From: WHSW01 sp963821345
Lineage (GTDB): Bacteria > Actinomycetota > Thermoleophilia > Solirubrobacterales > 70-9
Reading direction: 5' to 3'
NCBI GenBank assembly: GCA_963821345.1
Contig: CAWGDM010000012.1
Coordinates: 248,001 to 312,000, forward strand
DNA length: 64,000 nt
Below, piece by piece: positions 48,355 through 57,515 of this stretch; position 1 is the stretch's first letter; each line of letters opens with the position of its first letter. The position numbers and the translations under genes are program-made. The notes under the pieces were generated by a model, which made no database searches, was not told the DNA's origin, and worked only from the letters and a program-made list of their open reading frames with translations.

Positions 48355-50355
48355 ATGAGCGAGCACCGCCTCGACCAGCCCGACCGCCCGTGGGTGATGC
48401 GCACCTACGCCGGCCATTCCGACGCCCGGCGCTCGAACGAGCTCTACCGGCGCAACCTCGCCAAGGGCCAGACCGGGCTCTCGGTCGCCTTCGACCTGCC
48501 GACCCAGACCGGCTACGACCCCGACCACATCCTCGCCCGCGGCGAGGTCGGCAAGGTCGGCGTCTCGATCGCCCACAAGGGCGACATGCACACCTTGCTG
48601 GACGGCATCCCGCTCGACGAGATGAACACCTCGATGACGATCAACGCGACCGCGGCCTGGCTGCTGGGCCTCTACGTCACGGTCGCCGACGAGAACGGGG
48701 TCGACCGCGGCTCGCTCATCGGCACGACCCAGAACGACATCATCAAGGAGTACCTGTCGCGCGGCACATACGCCTTCCCGCCCGGGCCGTCGATGCGCCT
48801 GATCGCCGACACCGTCGCCTTCAGCGTCAACGAGATCCCGAGCTGGAACCCGACCAACGTCTGCAGCTACCACCTTCAGGAGGCCGGCGCCACCCCGGTT
48901 CAGGAGATCGCCTACGCGATGTCGACCGCGATCGCCGTCCTCGACGAGGTCCGAGCGCGCGGCCAGGTCGCCGAGTCGGACTTCGCCAAGGTGTTCGGCC
49001 GGATCTCGTTCTTCGTCAACGCCGGAGTCCGCTTCGTCGAGGAGCACGCCAAGCTGCGGGCGATGTCGGAGATCTGGGAGCGGATCGGCCGCGAGCGCTA
49101 CGGCGTCACCGAGCCGAAGCTGCTGCGGATGCGCTACGGCGTCCAGGTCAACAGCCTCGGCCTGACCGAGGCCCAGCCGGAGAACAACGTCCAGCGGATC
49201 GTGCTCGAGGCGCTCGCCGTGACCCTCGGCCGAAACGCCCGCGCCCGGGCGATTCAGCTGCCGGCCTGGAACGAGGCGCTGGGCCTGCCGCGGCCCTGGG
49301 ACCAACAGTGGAGCCTGCGGATCCAGCAGGTGCTCGCCTTCGAGACCGACCTGCTCGAGTACCCCGACATCTTCGAGGGCTCGAAGGTCATGGACGGGCT
49401 GGTCGCCGAGCTGGTCGAGGGCGCCGGCGAGGAGATGGCGGTGGTCGCCGAGCAGGGCGGGGCGGTCGAGGCGGTCGGCTACATGAAGGCGCGCCTGGTC
49501 GAGTCGCATCGCGAGCGCATCGCTCGGATCGAGCGCGAGGAGATCAAGGTGGTCGGGCAGAACTGCTTCGTCGAGGGCGAGGAGTCGCCGCTCACCGCCG
49601 GCGCCGACGGCGGCATCCTCACCCCCGATCCCGAGGTCGAGCGGGAGCGCCGCGAAGCGCTCGAGCAGTGGAAGGCCGAGCGCGACTCGGCCACGGTCGA
49701 GAAGGCGCTCGCCGAGCTGGCCGCGGCGGCCCGCGACGAGAGCCGGAACATCATGCCGGCGACGATCGCCGCGGCCAAGGCGGGCGCGACCACGGGAGAG
49801 TGGGCGCAGACGCTGCGCGACGAGTTCGGCGACTACCGCGCCCCGACCGGCGTCTCCGGCGCCGCCGCCGGCGGCAACGAGGAGCTGCTCGCCCAGATCC
49901 GCGCCCGCGTCGACGAGCTCGCCGAGCGGATCGGGCACCGGCCGAGGATCCTGGTCGGCAAGCCCGGGCTCGACGGCCACTCCAACGGCGCCGAGCAGAT
50001 CGCCGTCCGCGCCCGCGACGTCGGCATGGAGGTGATCTACCAGGGGATCCGGCTGACCCCGGAGCAGATCGCCGCCTCGGCGCTGGAGGAGGACGTCGAC
50101 GTGGTCGGGCTCTCGATCCTGTCCGGCTCACACCTGGAGCTGATCCCCGAGACCGTGCGGCTGTTGCGCGAGCGCGATGTGGACGCGCCGGTGGTGATCG
50201 GCGGGATCATCCCGCTCGCCGACGCCGAGAAGTTGCGCCAGGCCGGCGTCGCCGCCGTCTACACGCCGAAGGACTTCGACGTCAACCGGATCATGGGCGA
50301 GATCGTCGACCTCGTCGGCCAGCGCAGCGAGGCCGCCGCGGCCTCGCCCGCTTGA
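48355..50355 (+). CDS. ecm: Ethylmalonyl-CoA mutase (MeaA type)
   Basis: 666 residues, one chain with an N-terminal substrate barrel and a C-terminal B12 domain. PWVMRTYAGHSDARRSNELY, GQTGLSVAFDLPTQTGYD, NTSMTINATAAWLL and PAWNEALGLPRPWDQQWSL match Ecm/MeaA rather than canonical methylmalonyl-CoA mutase. The B12 domain has LDGHSNGAEQ (D-x-H-x2-G cobalt ligand, near 545) and GLSILSGSH. It rearranges ethylmalonyl-CoA to methylsuccinyl-CoA. ATG 48355 with GACAAT nearby, no Shine-Dalgarno. The stop overlaps the next TTG (TTGA). Confidence 0.93.
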   Translation: MSEHRLDQPDRPWVMRTYAGHSDARRSNELYRRNLAKGQTGLSVAFDLPTQTGYDPDHILARGEVGKVGVSIAHKGDMHTLLDGIPLDEMNTSMTINATAAWLLGLYVTVADENGVDRGSLIGTTQNDIIKEYLSRGTYAFPPGPSMRLIADTVAFSVNEIPSWNPTNVCSYHLQEAGATPVQEIAYAMSTAIAVLDEVRARGQVAESDFAKVFGRISFFVNAGVRFVEEHAKLRAMSEIWERIGRERYGVTEPKLLRMRYGVQVNSLGLTEAQPENNVQRIVLEALAVTLGRNARARAIQLPAWNEALGLPRPWDQQWSLRIQQVLAFETDLLEYPDIFEGSKVMDGLVAELVEGAGEEMAVVAEQGGAVEAVGYMKARLVESHRERIARIEREEIKVVGQNCFVEGEESPLTAGADGGILTPDPEVERERREALEQWKAERDSATVEKALAELAAAARDESRNIMPATIAAAKAGATTGEWAQTLRDEFGDYRAPTGVSGAAAGGNEELLAQIRARVDELAERIGHRPRILVGKPGLDGHSNGAEQIAVRARDVGMEVIYQGIRLTPEQIAASALEEDVDVVGLSILSGSHLELIPETVRLLRERDVDAPVVIGGIIPLADAEKLRQAGVAAVYTPKDFDVNRIMGEIVDLVGQRSEAAAASPA

Positions 50356-50912
50356 GACCCGGGCCGATCGAGTTCCCGGTCGACGGCCTGGTCGACGGCC
50401 CGATCCGGGTACGGCTGCGTGCCGACTCCGACACTGCGGCGATGGTCGAGGCCTGCCAGGACCCCGAGATCCAGCGGTTCACGACCGTCCCCGACCGTTA
50501 CGGCGAGATCAACGCGCGCGAGTTCGCGCGCCAGTCGGCGATCGCGCTGGCCGGTGGGACCGCGCTCAACCTGGCGATCGCCGACTCTGCGTCCGACGAG
50601 CTGCTCGGCAGCGTCGGGCTTCGCCGCCACCAGATCGACCTCGAGCGCTGGTCGGCCGGCTACTGGGTGGCCCGGTGGGCGCGCGGGCGGGGCGTGGCCA
50701 CCGCGGCCCTGCGCCTGATCTGCCGGTTCGGTTTCGACGAGCTGGGGGCGACCCGGATCGAGCTCTGCGCCGAGCCCGAGAACGCCGCTTCGCTGGCGGT
50801 CGCCGAGCGGGTCGGCTTTGCCCGCGAGGGCCTGCTGCGCTCCTACGAGCTGGTCAAGGGAAGGCGGCGCGACATGCTGATGTACTCGCTCTTGCCCGAC
50901 GACCTCGTCTGA
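50352..50912 (+). CDS. GNAT acetyltransferase (RimJ/RimL type)
   Basis: 186 residues. GYWVARWARGRGVATAALRL is the acetyl-CoA loop, and ELCAEPENAASLAVAERVGF is the RimJ/RimL signature; it ends with RDMLMYSLL. It acetylates an amino group, often of a ribosomal protein or amino acid. TTG 50352 overlaps the mutase stop, so coupled; a GTG near 50410 is an alternative. Confidence 0.82.
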   Translation: MRPGPIEFPVDGLVDGPIRVRLRADSDTAAMVEACQDPEIQRFTTVPDRYGEINAREFARQSAIALAGGTALNLAIADSASDELLGSVGLRRHQIDLERWSAGYWVARWARGRGVATAALRLICRFGFDELGATRIELCAEPENAASLAVAERVGFAREGLLRSYELVKGRRRDMLMYSLLPDDLV

Positions 50913-50935
50913 GCCCCGCGGCGTCGATCCGGCGC

Positions 50936-50941
50936 TACCCT
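50936..50941 (+). promoter_or_regulatory. -10 box for leaderless gene at 50950
   Basis: TACCCT, 8 nt before ATG 50950. Confidence 0.45.
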
Positions 50942-50949
50942 CACAACTG

Positions 50950-51516
50950 ATGGAGCATGTGAACGGCGACCGCAGCGCCTGGCTTCGTTGCTACCGCTGC
51001 TGGTCGACCCGCCTCGAGGCGCAGGTCCACTACGACGCGATCATCCGCGTCGACCCGGACTCGGGCGAGACCGCCGAGCGGGTCGAAGAGATCCAGGAGG
51101 CCGTCGTCCAGTGCCTGGACTGCATGCACGACCAGCCCCACCTGTCGATCGAGGACGGCCATGTGGTCCCGATCAACGAGCGCTGGGAGCGGATGGTCGC
51201 CGGCACCCCGTGGGTCGCCTCCTGCACGGTCACCGTGGACCAGGACTCGGTCGAGACCTGCTCCGGGCCCGAGGCAGCCGACAGCCTCACATACGCCGCC
51301 TTCGGCGATCCGGGGACGCGTGAGTTCTTCACTCACGTGCGCTTCCACAAGCATGACGAGGAGCGGATCGTCGTCCACCTGCTGGTCGAGCTCTACGCGC
51401 GCTCGGCCGAGGAGGCGACCGAGGTGCTCGAAGACGCCTCGCGCGGGGTGCTCGAGCTCACCTCGCTGGCCGAGGAGTCGCGCCCGCCGGCCCACGCGGT
51501 CGAGCCGCCCCACTAG
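50950..51516 (+). CDS. Double CxxC protein of unknown function
   Basis: 188 residues. CYRC (about 14-17) and CLDC (about 57-60) make a plausible zinc site around a first subdomain. The second part has THVRFHKHDEERIVVHLLVELYA. No known domain recognised. Leaderless ATG 50950. Convergent with the HAD gene, 7 nt apart. Confidence 0.6.
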   Translation: MEHVNGDRSAWLRCYRCWSTRLEAQVHYDAIIRVDPDSGETAERVEEIQEAVVQCLDCMHDQPHLSIEDGHVVPINERWERMVAGTPWVASCTVTVDQDSVETCSGPEAADSLTYAAFGDPGTREFFTHVRFHKHDEERIVVHLLVELYARSAEEATEVLEDASRGVLELTSLAEESRPPAHAVEPPH

Positions 51517-51523
51517 CAGCCCT

Positions 51524-52174
51524 TCAGAGGCCGAGCGATCCCCGCAGCGCCGGCTCGGCGAGCGAGCCGAAGACCCGGTGGGCGCCGTCGAGCGCGACGC
51601 CGTCCAGCGACGGGACCCCGTACACGGTCAGCCCCGCCGCGCGCCCGGCGGCGATCCCCGTCGGCGAGTCCTCGAGCACCGCGACGCCGGGGCCAGGCTC
51701 GACCCCGAGCTGCTGACAGGCCTCCAGGTAGACGTCGGGCGCCGGCTTGGGCGCGGGGACGTCGTGGCCGCTGACCACGGCCGCGAACTCGCCGGTCAGG
51801 GCGACGAGCTCGAGCGTCCTGGCGATGAAGCGGGCGGGCGAGTTGGAGGCGAGGCCGATCGGGATCGATCGCTCGCGCAGCTCGGCGACGAGCTCGAGCG
51901 CGCCGGTCATCGGTTCGACCCCGTTGTCGAGCTCGGCGAAGACGATCTCGTCGAGCTCGATGATCAGCTCGGCCTCGGTCCCGGTTTCGCCGAGCTGGCG
52001 GGCCAGGGTCGTGCCCGCGGTGTGCGCCGAGGTGCCGACGAGCTCGCGCTTGTGCTCGAGCGTGAATCGCTGGCCGCGCCGCTCGAACAGGATCTCCTCG
52101 CCACGCGTCCACACCGACTCGGTGTCGAGCAGGAGGCCGTCGTTGTCGAAGATCACCGCCGCCGGGGTCGCCAT
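51524..52174 (-). CDS. HAD-superfamily hydrolase (phosphatase/phosphomutase-like)
   Basis: 216 residues. FDNDGLLLDTESVW at the N terminus carries the nucleophile Asp and acid Asp (DxD; here DND). GLASNSPARF is motif II and KPAPDVYLEACQQLGVEPG with VLEDSPTGIAAGRAAGL is motif III-IV. The cap domain is of the beta-phosphoglucomutase type. Substrate unknown. Divergent with the heparinase-like gene. Confidence 0.9.
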   Translation of the reverse strand: MATPAAVIFDNDGLLLDTESVWTRGEEILFERRGQRFTLEHKRELVGTSAHTAGTTLARQLGETGTEAELIIELDEIVFAELDNGVEPMTGALELVAELRERSIPIGLASNSPARFIARTLELVALTGEFAAVVSGHDVPAPKPAPDVYLEACQQLGVEPGPGVAVLEDSPTGIAAGRAAGLTVYGVPSLDGVALDGAHRVFGSLAEPALRGSLGL

Positions 52175-52204
52175 CGGACGGGCGATGCTAGCGGCGGCCC
52201 CGAC

Positions 52205-52210
52205 TACGGT
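52205..52210 (+). promoter_or_regulatory. -10 box for leaderless heparinase-like gene
   Basis: TACGGT, 8 nt before ATG 52219. Confidence 0.45.
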
Positions 52211-52218
52211 TTGCGGCG

Positions 52219-54060
52219 ATGAGCGGGGGCGGCATGGTGATCACCGAGCGCGGCATCCGCCTGGTCCAGTGCCTGGCGGCGACCGCGGTTGGGCTGCTGG
52301 TGCTCGCCGCCGCCGGCCTCTTCGGCGGGCCCTCCGGCCCCGACACGCGCTGGCTGGGGCTGCGCGGCGCGGCGGCACTGGCGGCGGCACCGTGCCCCTC
52401 GCCGACCAGCATCGAGCTGCCGAGCGTCAGCCCGGCCCGGGTCGAGGCCGCGCGCGAGCGCCGCTTCGAGGTCTTCGGGCCGAAGCCGACCGAACTCCCC
52501 GCCCCGATCGACTGGCACACCGACCCGCTCGACGCGGAGCGCTATCGCCAGAACCTCCAAAAATTGCGGTTCATGACCCCGTTGCTGTCGAGCTACGCCG
52601 ATGACGCGAACACCGACGACCTCGCCGAGGCGACCGAGATCACGCTCGATTGGGTTCGCCACAACCAGATCAAGGACCGCGATACCCCCGACGAGGCGTG
52701 GTCGGACAAGGTGGTCGGCGACCGGACTCCGTTCGTCGCCTACGTCGCCCGTGCCGCCTCATGCGAGGGGCTGCTGTCGGCCTCCCAGCGACGGGCGCTG
52801 ATCGACTCGCTCGAGCAGCACGGTCGCGAGCTGGCGGCAAAGCGCAACTACACGCCCGACAACCACGGGCTGTTCGTCGACCTCGGGCTCGCCCGGCTGA
52901 CCGCCTTCATGCCGGTGCTGCGCCAGTCGCCGCAATGGCGGGCGCTGGCCCGCGACCGGTTCGAGGACACCCTGCGCCACCGGCTCTCGCAGGGGGTCTG
53001 GCTCGAGCATTCGTCCGCCTACCAGTTCCTCGCCATCCGGCCGCTCGACTCGATGCTCAACGTGCTCGGCGACGACGCCGAGCTCGAGGGCCTGCGCGAC
53101 GAGATGCGCGCCGCGGCGGCCTGGTTCGTGCGCCCGGACGGGCAGATGACCCAGTTCGGAGACTCGAACCTGGAGCCGGTGCCCGACTGGGCCCAGGGCC
53201 AGGCCGACGGCATGCGGGCGTTCTTCGGCGCCGGGTTCGCGTTCGTCCGCGAGCCGGGCGAGGCCGGCGACCAGGGCTACCTCGCGGTCACCGACGGCTT
53301 CCACAACACCACCCACAAGCACGCCGACGAGCTCAGCTTCGAGCTCTTCGACCACGGCGTGCCGATCGTCAACGACACCGGCCTGTACCACAAGGACCCG
53401 GGCGAGATCCGCGACTACGTGCTCTCCAACCGCGCCCACTCCGGGCTCGCCGTCGACGGCCTCGAGCTGCCGATCGCCGACCCCGCCAACGCCTACGGGT
53501 CGGGGCTGATCGCCGCCGGCGAGGGCGACGGCTGGTACGCGATCCAGGGCCGCAACCGGCTGCTCAAGGGCCAGGGCGTCGACCACGTGCGCACCTTCCT
53601 CTACCGGCCCGGGACCGCGCTGGTGATCGTCGATCACGTCCGCTCCGCCCTCGCCCACACCTACACGCGATACCTCCAGCTTCACCCCGATATTGACCTC
53701 GGCGACAGCGACGAGAGCGCGATCCAGATCAGCGCGCCCGGCTTCGGCGGCGCGATCTACGACGCCGGCGGCGACACCCCGGCGGTCCGCACCCAGGCGC
53801 GAGGCCAGAAGGCGCCTCTACAGGGGCTGACCTCGCCCGACTTCCGCGAGTTCGTCCCCCGCTGGACCCTCGCCTACGTCGACACCGGCTCGACCGAGAC
53901 CAGGGTGCTGACGATCGCCCTCGACTCGACCGCGCTGCGCGCGACCGGCGCGACGACCACAGGCAAGACGACCACGGTCGAGCTCACCGACGCCGACGGG
54001 GCGACCTCGGGCCTGAGCGTCGCCCGCGACCGCCGCAAGCTGACCGTCGCCGCCGACTAG
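52219..54060 (+). CDS. Heparinase II/III-family polysaccharide lyase-like protein
   Basis: 613 residues. One hydrophobic N-terminal segment (about 11-33) exports or anchors it. An alpha-toroid region follows (to about 330). Then comes the Hepar_II_III beta-sandwich signature with HKHADELSFELFDHG, VNDTGLYHKDPG and NRAHSGLAVDG. It would cleave uronic-acid-containing glycans outside the cell. No sugar-uptake genes are adjacent. The stop overlaps that of the SRPBCC gene at CTAG (54057-54060). Confidence 0.85.
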   Translation: MSGGGMVITERGIRLVQCLAATAVGLLVLAAAGLFGGPSGPDTRWLGLRGAAALAAAPCPSPTSIELPSVSPARVEAARERRFEVFGPKPTELPAPIDWHTDPLDAERYRQNLQKLRFMTPLLSSYADDANTDDLAEATEITLDWVRHNQIKDRDTPDEAWSDKVVGDRTPFVAYVARAASCEGLLSASQRRALIDSLEQHGRELAAKRNYTPDNHGLFVDLGLARLTAFMPVLRQSPQWRALARDRFEDTLRHRLSQGVWLEHSSAYQFLAIRPLDSMLNVLGDDAELEGLRDEMRAAAAWFVRPDGQMTQFGDSNLEPVPDWAQGQADGMRAFFGAGFAFVREPGEAGDQGYLAVTDGFHNTTHKHADELSFELFDHGVPIVNDTGLYHKDPGEIRDYVLSNRAHSGLAVDGLELPIADPANAYGSGLIAAGEGDGWYAIQGRNRLLKGQGVDHVRTFLYRPGTALVIVDHVRSALAHTYTRYLQLHPDIDLGDSDESAIQISAPGFGGAIYDAGGDTPAVRTQARGQKAPLQGLTSPDFREFVPRWTLAYVDTGSTETRVLTIALDSTALRATGATTTGKTTTVELTDADGATSGLSVARDRRKLTVAAD

Positions 54061-54533
54061 GCGCCCCCGTGAGCCGCCGCCAGCCGCCGGTGGCGGTGGC
54101 GGAACAGAAAGCCGACAATCGCCCGGCCCACGGCCGCAGCGCCCGGGACCCAGGCGACGCCCCGCTTGAGCTCGAAGCCGAGCCGGTCGGTTACCCGGCA
54201 CCGGCCCTCCGCCTCGGGCTCGATCGTGCGCTCGTGCTGCCAGACGGCGAAGGTCAGTGTCCGCGAGCGCTCCAGGAATCGTCGGCTCGGCTCGAGCTCG
54301 ACGAGCTTCAGGTCGTCGTAGTCGACCGGAAGCACGCGGCCGAGCAGGATCCAGCCGCGCCCCAACTCGACCCCGACCTCGACCGTTTCCACCGTCTTGC
54401 CCCTTAGTCCCGGGGGCATCGTCATCCGCAGGATCGGCGAGAGCTCGTCGTTGATCCCCTCCTCGGTAATCGCACGCGCCCAGACCTCGTTGGCGGGGCG
54501 CGCGAGGACGGAGGATCGCTCGACGGTGTGCAC
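54057..54533 (-). CDS. SRPBCC (START-like) family protein
   Basis: 158 residues, helix-grip fold: VHTVERSSVLARPANEVWAR at the N terminus, then VELEPSRRFLERSRTLTFAV and a C-terminal long helix with basic tail. Binds hydrophobic ligands in many relatives. GTG 54533 follows a TATACG box by 9 nt; longer starts overlap the divergent luciferase-like gene. Confidence 0.75.
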   Translation of the reverse strand: MHTVERSSVLARPANEVWARAITEEGINDELSPILRMTMPPGLRGKTVETVEVGVELGRGWILLGRVLPVDYDDLKLVELEPSRRFLERSRTLTFAVWQHERTIEPEAEGRCRVTDRLGFELKRGVAWVPGAAAVGRAIVGFLFRHRHRRLAAAHGGA

Positions 54534-54540
54534 CGCTGCA

Positions 54541-54552
54541 TTCGTATATGAA
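54541..54552. promoter_or_regulatory. Shared symmetrical -10 between SRPBCC and LLM oxidoreductase genes
   Basis: TTCGTATATGAA gives TATATG on the plus strand (54545-54550, 8 nt before GTG 54559) and TATACG on the minus strand (54548-54543, 9 nt before GTG 54533), so both leaderless genes use nearly the same bases. Confidence 0.55.
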
Positions 54553-54558
54553 TCCCGC

Positions 54559-55536
54559 GTGGCCGGCGTCGCTGCCTTCATCTCCCCCGGTAAGTCGCTC
54601 GACAAGACGCTCGAGCGGGTGACGCTCGCCGACCGCCTCGGCTATGACGCCGCCTACACCACCCATATCGCGGGGCGCGATTCGCTCACGGTGCTGATGG
54701 CCTACGCGGCGGCGAGCGAGCGGATCCGCCTCGGCACCGGGGTGGTCCCGATCTTCAGCCGCACTCCGGCGACGATGGCGCAGACCGCGGCGACCATCGA
54801 CGAGTTCTCGGGCGGGCGGATGGTGCTTGGGCTGGGCGTCTCGCACCGGGTCACGGTCGAGAACTGGCACGGTCAGACGATCACCAAGCCGGTGACCCAG
54901 ATGCGCGAGTACGTCGCCGGGGTGCGCGCGATCCTCACCGGCGCCGAGCCGCCCGACTCGGAGTTCTTCCCAACCAAGTTCGCGTTCATGGGCTATCAGG
55001 CGCGGGCCGAGCTGCCGATCTACGTCGCCGCGCTGTCGCCAAACATGATCAGACTCGCCGGCGAGGTCGCCGACGGGGTGATGCTGTGGCTGTGCTGCCC
55101 CTCCTACATCGAGCAACAGGTGATTCCCGCGCTTCGCGCGGGCCTGGAGAAGGCCGGGCGGTCCCTTGACAGCTTCGACATCGTCGCCGCGGTCCCCGTG
55201 GCGCTCACCGACGACCCCGAGTCAGCGCGCGCGGCGCTGCGCCAGGACCTGATCCCCTACGCCTCGCTGCCCTTCTACCGGGCGATGCTCGAGTCCTCGG
55301 GCTTCGCCGACGAGCTCGCCGCCTTCGACGCCGGGATGGCGTCGGGCGACGTCGAGGCCGCCAAGGCCGGGCTGTCGGACCGGATGCTGGCCGAGCTGGC
55401 CGGGATCGGGACCGCCGAGGACGTTCAGGGAGCCGTTCGCCGCTACCGCGACGCCGGCGCCACCTCGCCGGGGATCGGCGGCATGCCCGGGACGGACTTC
55501 GACGCCGCGCTCGAGTCGGTCGCCGAGCTGATCTAG
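54559..55536 (+). CDS. LLM-class F420-dependent oxidoreductase
   Basis: 325 residues, luciferase-like TIM barrel. LADRLGYDAAYTTHIAGRDS, RIRLGTGVVPIFSRTPATMA and FSGGRMVLGLGVSH are typical of the F420-using branch; LPIYVAALSPNMIRLAGEVADG follows. It is likely to reduce or oxidise a small molecule or fatty-acid-type substrate with F420H2 made by the pathway in this window. Leaderless GTG 54559. Its stop lies 12 nt from the convergent MaoC-like gene. Confidence 0.88.
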   Translation: MAGVAAFISPGKSLDKTLERVTLADRLGYDAAYTTHIAGRDSLTVLMAYAAASERIRLGTGVVPIFSRTPATMAQTAATIDEFSGGRMVLGLGVSHRVTVENWHGQTITKPVTQMREYVAGVRAILTGAEPPDSEFFPTKFAFMGYQARAELPIYVAALSPNMIRLAGEVADGVMLWLCCPSYIEQQVIPALRAGLEKAGRSLDSFDIVAAVPVALTDDPESARAALRQDLIPYASLPFYRAMLESSGFADELAAFDAGMASGDVEAAKAGLSDRMLAELAGIGTAEDVQGAVRRYRDAGATSPGIGGMPGTDFDAALESVAELI

Positions 55537-55548
55537 CGACCTCGTGAC

Positions 55549-56094
55549 CTACTCGACGTCGGCCTCGGCCTTGGGCGGGTTGCCATTCGGTCGCTTCGGG
55601 ATCAGCACCGTGCGCTTGAACTCGGCGACCAGCGTGTTGTCCTGCTTATAGACGCGGGTGTGGACCTTGACGATCCCGCGGTCGGGCTTCGACTCCGAGG
55701 CGCGCACCTCGAGCACCTCCGACTCGCAGTACAGGGTGTCGCCGTGGAAGACCGGGTTCGGGTGCGAGAGCTCCTCGGTCGCCAGGTTGGCGATCGCCTT
55801 GCCGGACACGTCGGAGACGGACATCCCCAGCGCCAGCGAGTAGACGAGCGGTCCGACGACCACGTTCTGGCCCTGCTGGGACTCGGACGCGTAGACGTCG
55901 TTGAGGTGCAGCGGGTGGTGGTTCATGGTGATCAGGCAGAACAGGTGATCGTCGGACTCGGTCACCGTCTTCGCGGGCCAGTGCTTGTAGACGGCACCCT
56001 CCTCGAACTCCTCGAGGTAGCGGCCGTAGGCGTGGGCGCCGGAGGCCTCGCGCTCGGCCTGGTCGGTTGACAGCGTGTGTTCGGTGTCGTTCAT
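55549..56094 (-). CDS. MaoC-family hydratase, candidate mesaconyl-CoA hydratase
   Basis: 181 residues, single hot-dog domain. YGRYLEEFEEGAVYKHWPAK, then TESDDHLFCLITMNHHPLHL carry the MaoC Asp/His dyad (D-x4-H type), and NPVFHGDTLYCESEVLEV is the substrate strand. MaoC genes of this size accompany ccr/ecm/mcl in Streptomyces. It would hydrate mesaconyl-C1-CoA to beta-methylmalyl-CoA. ATG 56094 overlaps the stop of the upstream AlkZ-like gene (ATGA). Confidence 0.82.
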   Translation of the reverse strand: MNDTEHTLSTDQAEREASGAHAYGRYLEEFEEGAVYKHWPAKTVTESDDHLFCLITMNHHPLHLNDVYASESQQGQNVVVGPLVYSLALGMSVSDVSGKAIANLATEELSHPNPVFHGDTLYCESEVLEVRASESKPDRGIVKVHTRVYKQDNTLVAEFKRTVLIPKRPNGNPPKAEADVE

Positions 56095-57176
56095 CGGCGC
56101 GAGATCGTAGCGGCGTCGAGGCCCTCGAAGCGCCCGATGTCGGCGACCTCGGCGTCGATCGCTTTTTCGATCCCGCGCGCGAGCGGCTCGAACGGCTCGA
56201 TCGTGACCGCGAGCCGGCCGCCGGATCGCTTCGAGGACCAGGTCGCGACGGCACGACCGTCGACGACGATCGACGGCCGCACGATGCCGCCGCCGGGGTT
56301 GACCTGCTTCTCGAACTCCGGCGCCAGCGCGAAACCTCGGTCGACGTAGCCGAGGTTCCAATTGTCGAAGGCGCCGAGCATCCGCACCACCGGCGACGGC
56401 GCCGCCCGTGGCACCCCGCCGAGCGTGAACAAGTCGCCGGCGGGCTCGAGCTCGGGCGCGATCCGCTCGAACGCGAGCCTGGTGTCGCGCAGCGGCAGCC
56501 CCGCCCAGCGGGCAAGGTCGCGCTCGTCGGCAGGGCCGTACCCGCGCAGGTAGCGCCGCGCGAGCTCGGCGAGCGATTGCTCGCGGGGGCGCTGTTCGAG
56601 CTCGCCGAGCCAGTCGGACGTCCGCACCAGACAGGTGTAGGCGCCGCGGTCCGGGCCGAGGCAGAGCTCCCCGTCGAGCGTCGCAAGCAGCCAAAGGTGG
56701 ACCTTGTACTCGGAGGCCAACTCCAGCCCCGCCGACCGCAGCCGCACCCCGAGCTCGCGCCTGGTCAGCGCGCCCTCGGCATCGACGGCGTCGTGGACAA
56801 CCTTCATCGCACGGTCCTGGCCGCGGCGATCGAGGCCGAGCTGGTCCAGCCGGCGCCGCGACCAGCGGACGATGATCGGAGCGAACAACCCCAGCATCCA
56901 GCCGGCGTCCTCGGCCGGGATCAGGTGCACCGTCTTGCGCATCACCCAGGCGCGCAACAGCGAACGCTCCTCGGTCCGAGCGCGGTCGACGTCGGCGGCG
57001 GTGAGACCGCGCGAGCGGGCGCGGAAGGCGAGCCGGCCCGCCCGGGGCTCCTGCGCCTGTACCGGCCCGGCCTCGCGCACCACGTCGACGGGGTCGCGGA
57101 TGCGCCGCGGCCGGTGGTGCTGCTGCGAGGCGGCGCGTAGCCGCGCGAGGCGGCGCGGGCTAGGTGGCCGAGTCAA
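56091..57176 (-). CDS. AlkZ/YcaQ-like winged-helix DNA glycosylase family protein
   Basis: 361 residues, HTH_42 fold. VQAQEPRAG near 38-46 holds the catalytic QxQ-type motif. LTAADVDRAR, SLLRAWVMRKTVHLIPAED and the C-terminal MLGAFDNWNLGYVDR followed by GGIVRPSIVVDGRAVATWSS match the family. Relatives excise bulky or crosslinked alkyl bases. TTG 57176 overlaps the stop of the second SCP2-like gene, with no better start, so it is coupled in the operon between the dehydrogenase and hydratase of the ethylmalonyl-CoA route, an unexpected place. Confidence 0.8.
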   Translation of the reverse strand: MTRPPSPRRLARLRAASQQHHRPRRIRDPVDVVREAGPVQAQEPRAGRLAFRARSRGLTAADVDRARTEERSLLRAWVMRKTVHLIPAEDAGWMLGLFAPIIVRWSRRRLDQLGLDRRGQDRAMKVVHDAVDAEGALTRRELGVRLRSAGLELASEYKVHLWLLATLDGELCLGPDRGAYTCLVRTSDWLGELEQRPREQSLAELARRYLRGYGPADERDLARWAGLPLRDTRLAFERIAPELEPAGDLFTLGGVPRAAPSPVVRMLGAFDNWNLGYVDRGFALAPEFEKQVNPGGGIVRPSIVVDGRAVATWSSKRSGGRLAVTIEPFEPLARGIEKAIDAEVADIGRFEGLDAATISRR

Positions 57177-57510
57177 TCGCCTTGCCGAGCAGCCGCTTGA
57201 CCCGGCCGTCGCCGACGACCTTCAGGTGTCCGTAGTAGAAGGCGTCCTTCCAGTCGGCGACCTCGGCCTCCTCGGCGAGCACGTCGAACATCGCCTTCGG
57301 GATCTGCAGCTGCAGCCGCGCGTCGTCGGCATCGCCCTCGGTCACCTGGGGTCCGGGGACCTCGATCCGGAAATGCTCGGACTTGCTCGGCCCGGTGAGC
57401 CCGCCGGCGGTCAACTCCAGCCCGGCGACCAACTTCAGCTTCGCCAGCGCCGGAACCGAGGCCTGGAAGCGCTGCACCGCAACCACGACCATGTCCTTGG
57501 ACGAGGCCAT
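57160..57510 (-). CDS. SCP2-like lipid-binding protein, paralogue 2
   Basis: 116 residues: MASSKDMVVVAVQRFQASVP, ALAKLKLVAGLEL, then EHFRIEVPGP and the final DWKDAFYYGHLKVVGDGRVKRLL stretch (broken here). The pattern of a strand meander followed by a helix with GxxKVxGD is of the sterol carrier protein 2 fold. Close paralogue of the gene just upstream (5 nt gap). May bind or present acyl-CoA. Confidence 0.65.
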   Translation of the reverse strand: MASSKDMVVVAVQRFQASVPALAKLKLVAGLELTAGGLTGPSKSEHFRIEVPGPQVTEGDADDARLQLQIPKAMFDVLAEEAEVADWKDAFYYGHLKVVGDGRVKRLLGKAIDSAT

Positions 57511-57515
57511 CGCGC

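Noticed and set aside
47966..49980. Very long minus-strand frame across the mutase gene (48082-49980)
   Set aside because: It lies opposite a strongly conserved enzyme and codes a low-complexity Asp/Gly/Arg/Val product. A frame of this length is common in DNA of this composition.
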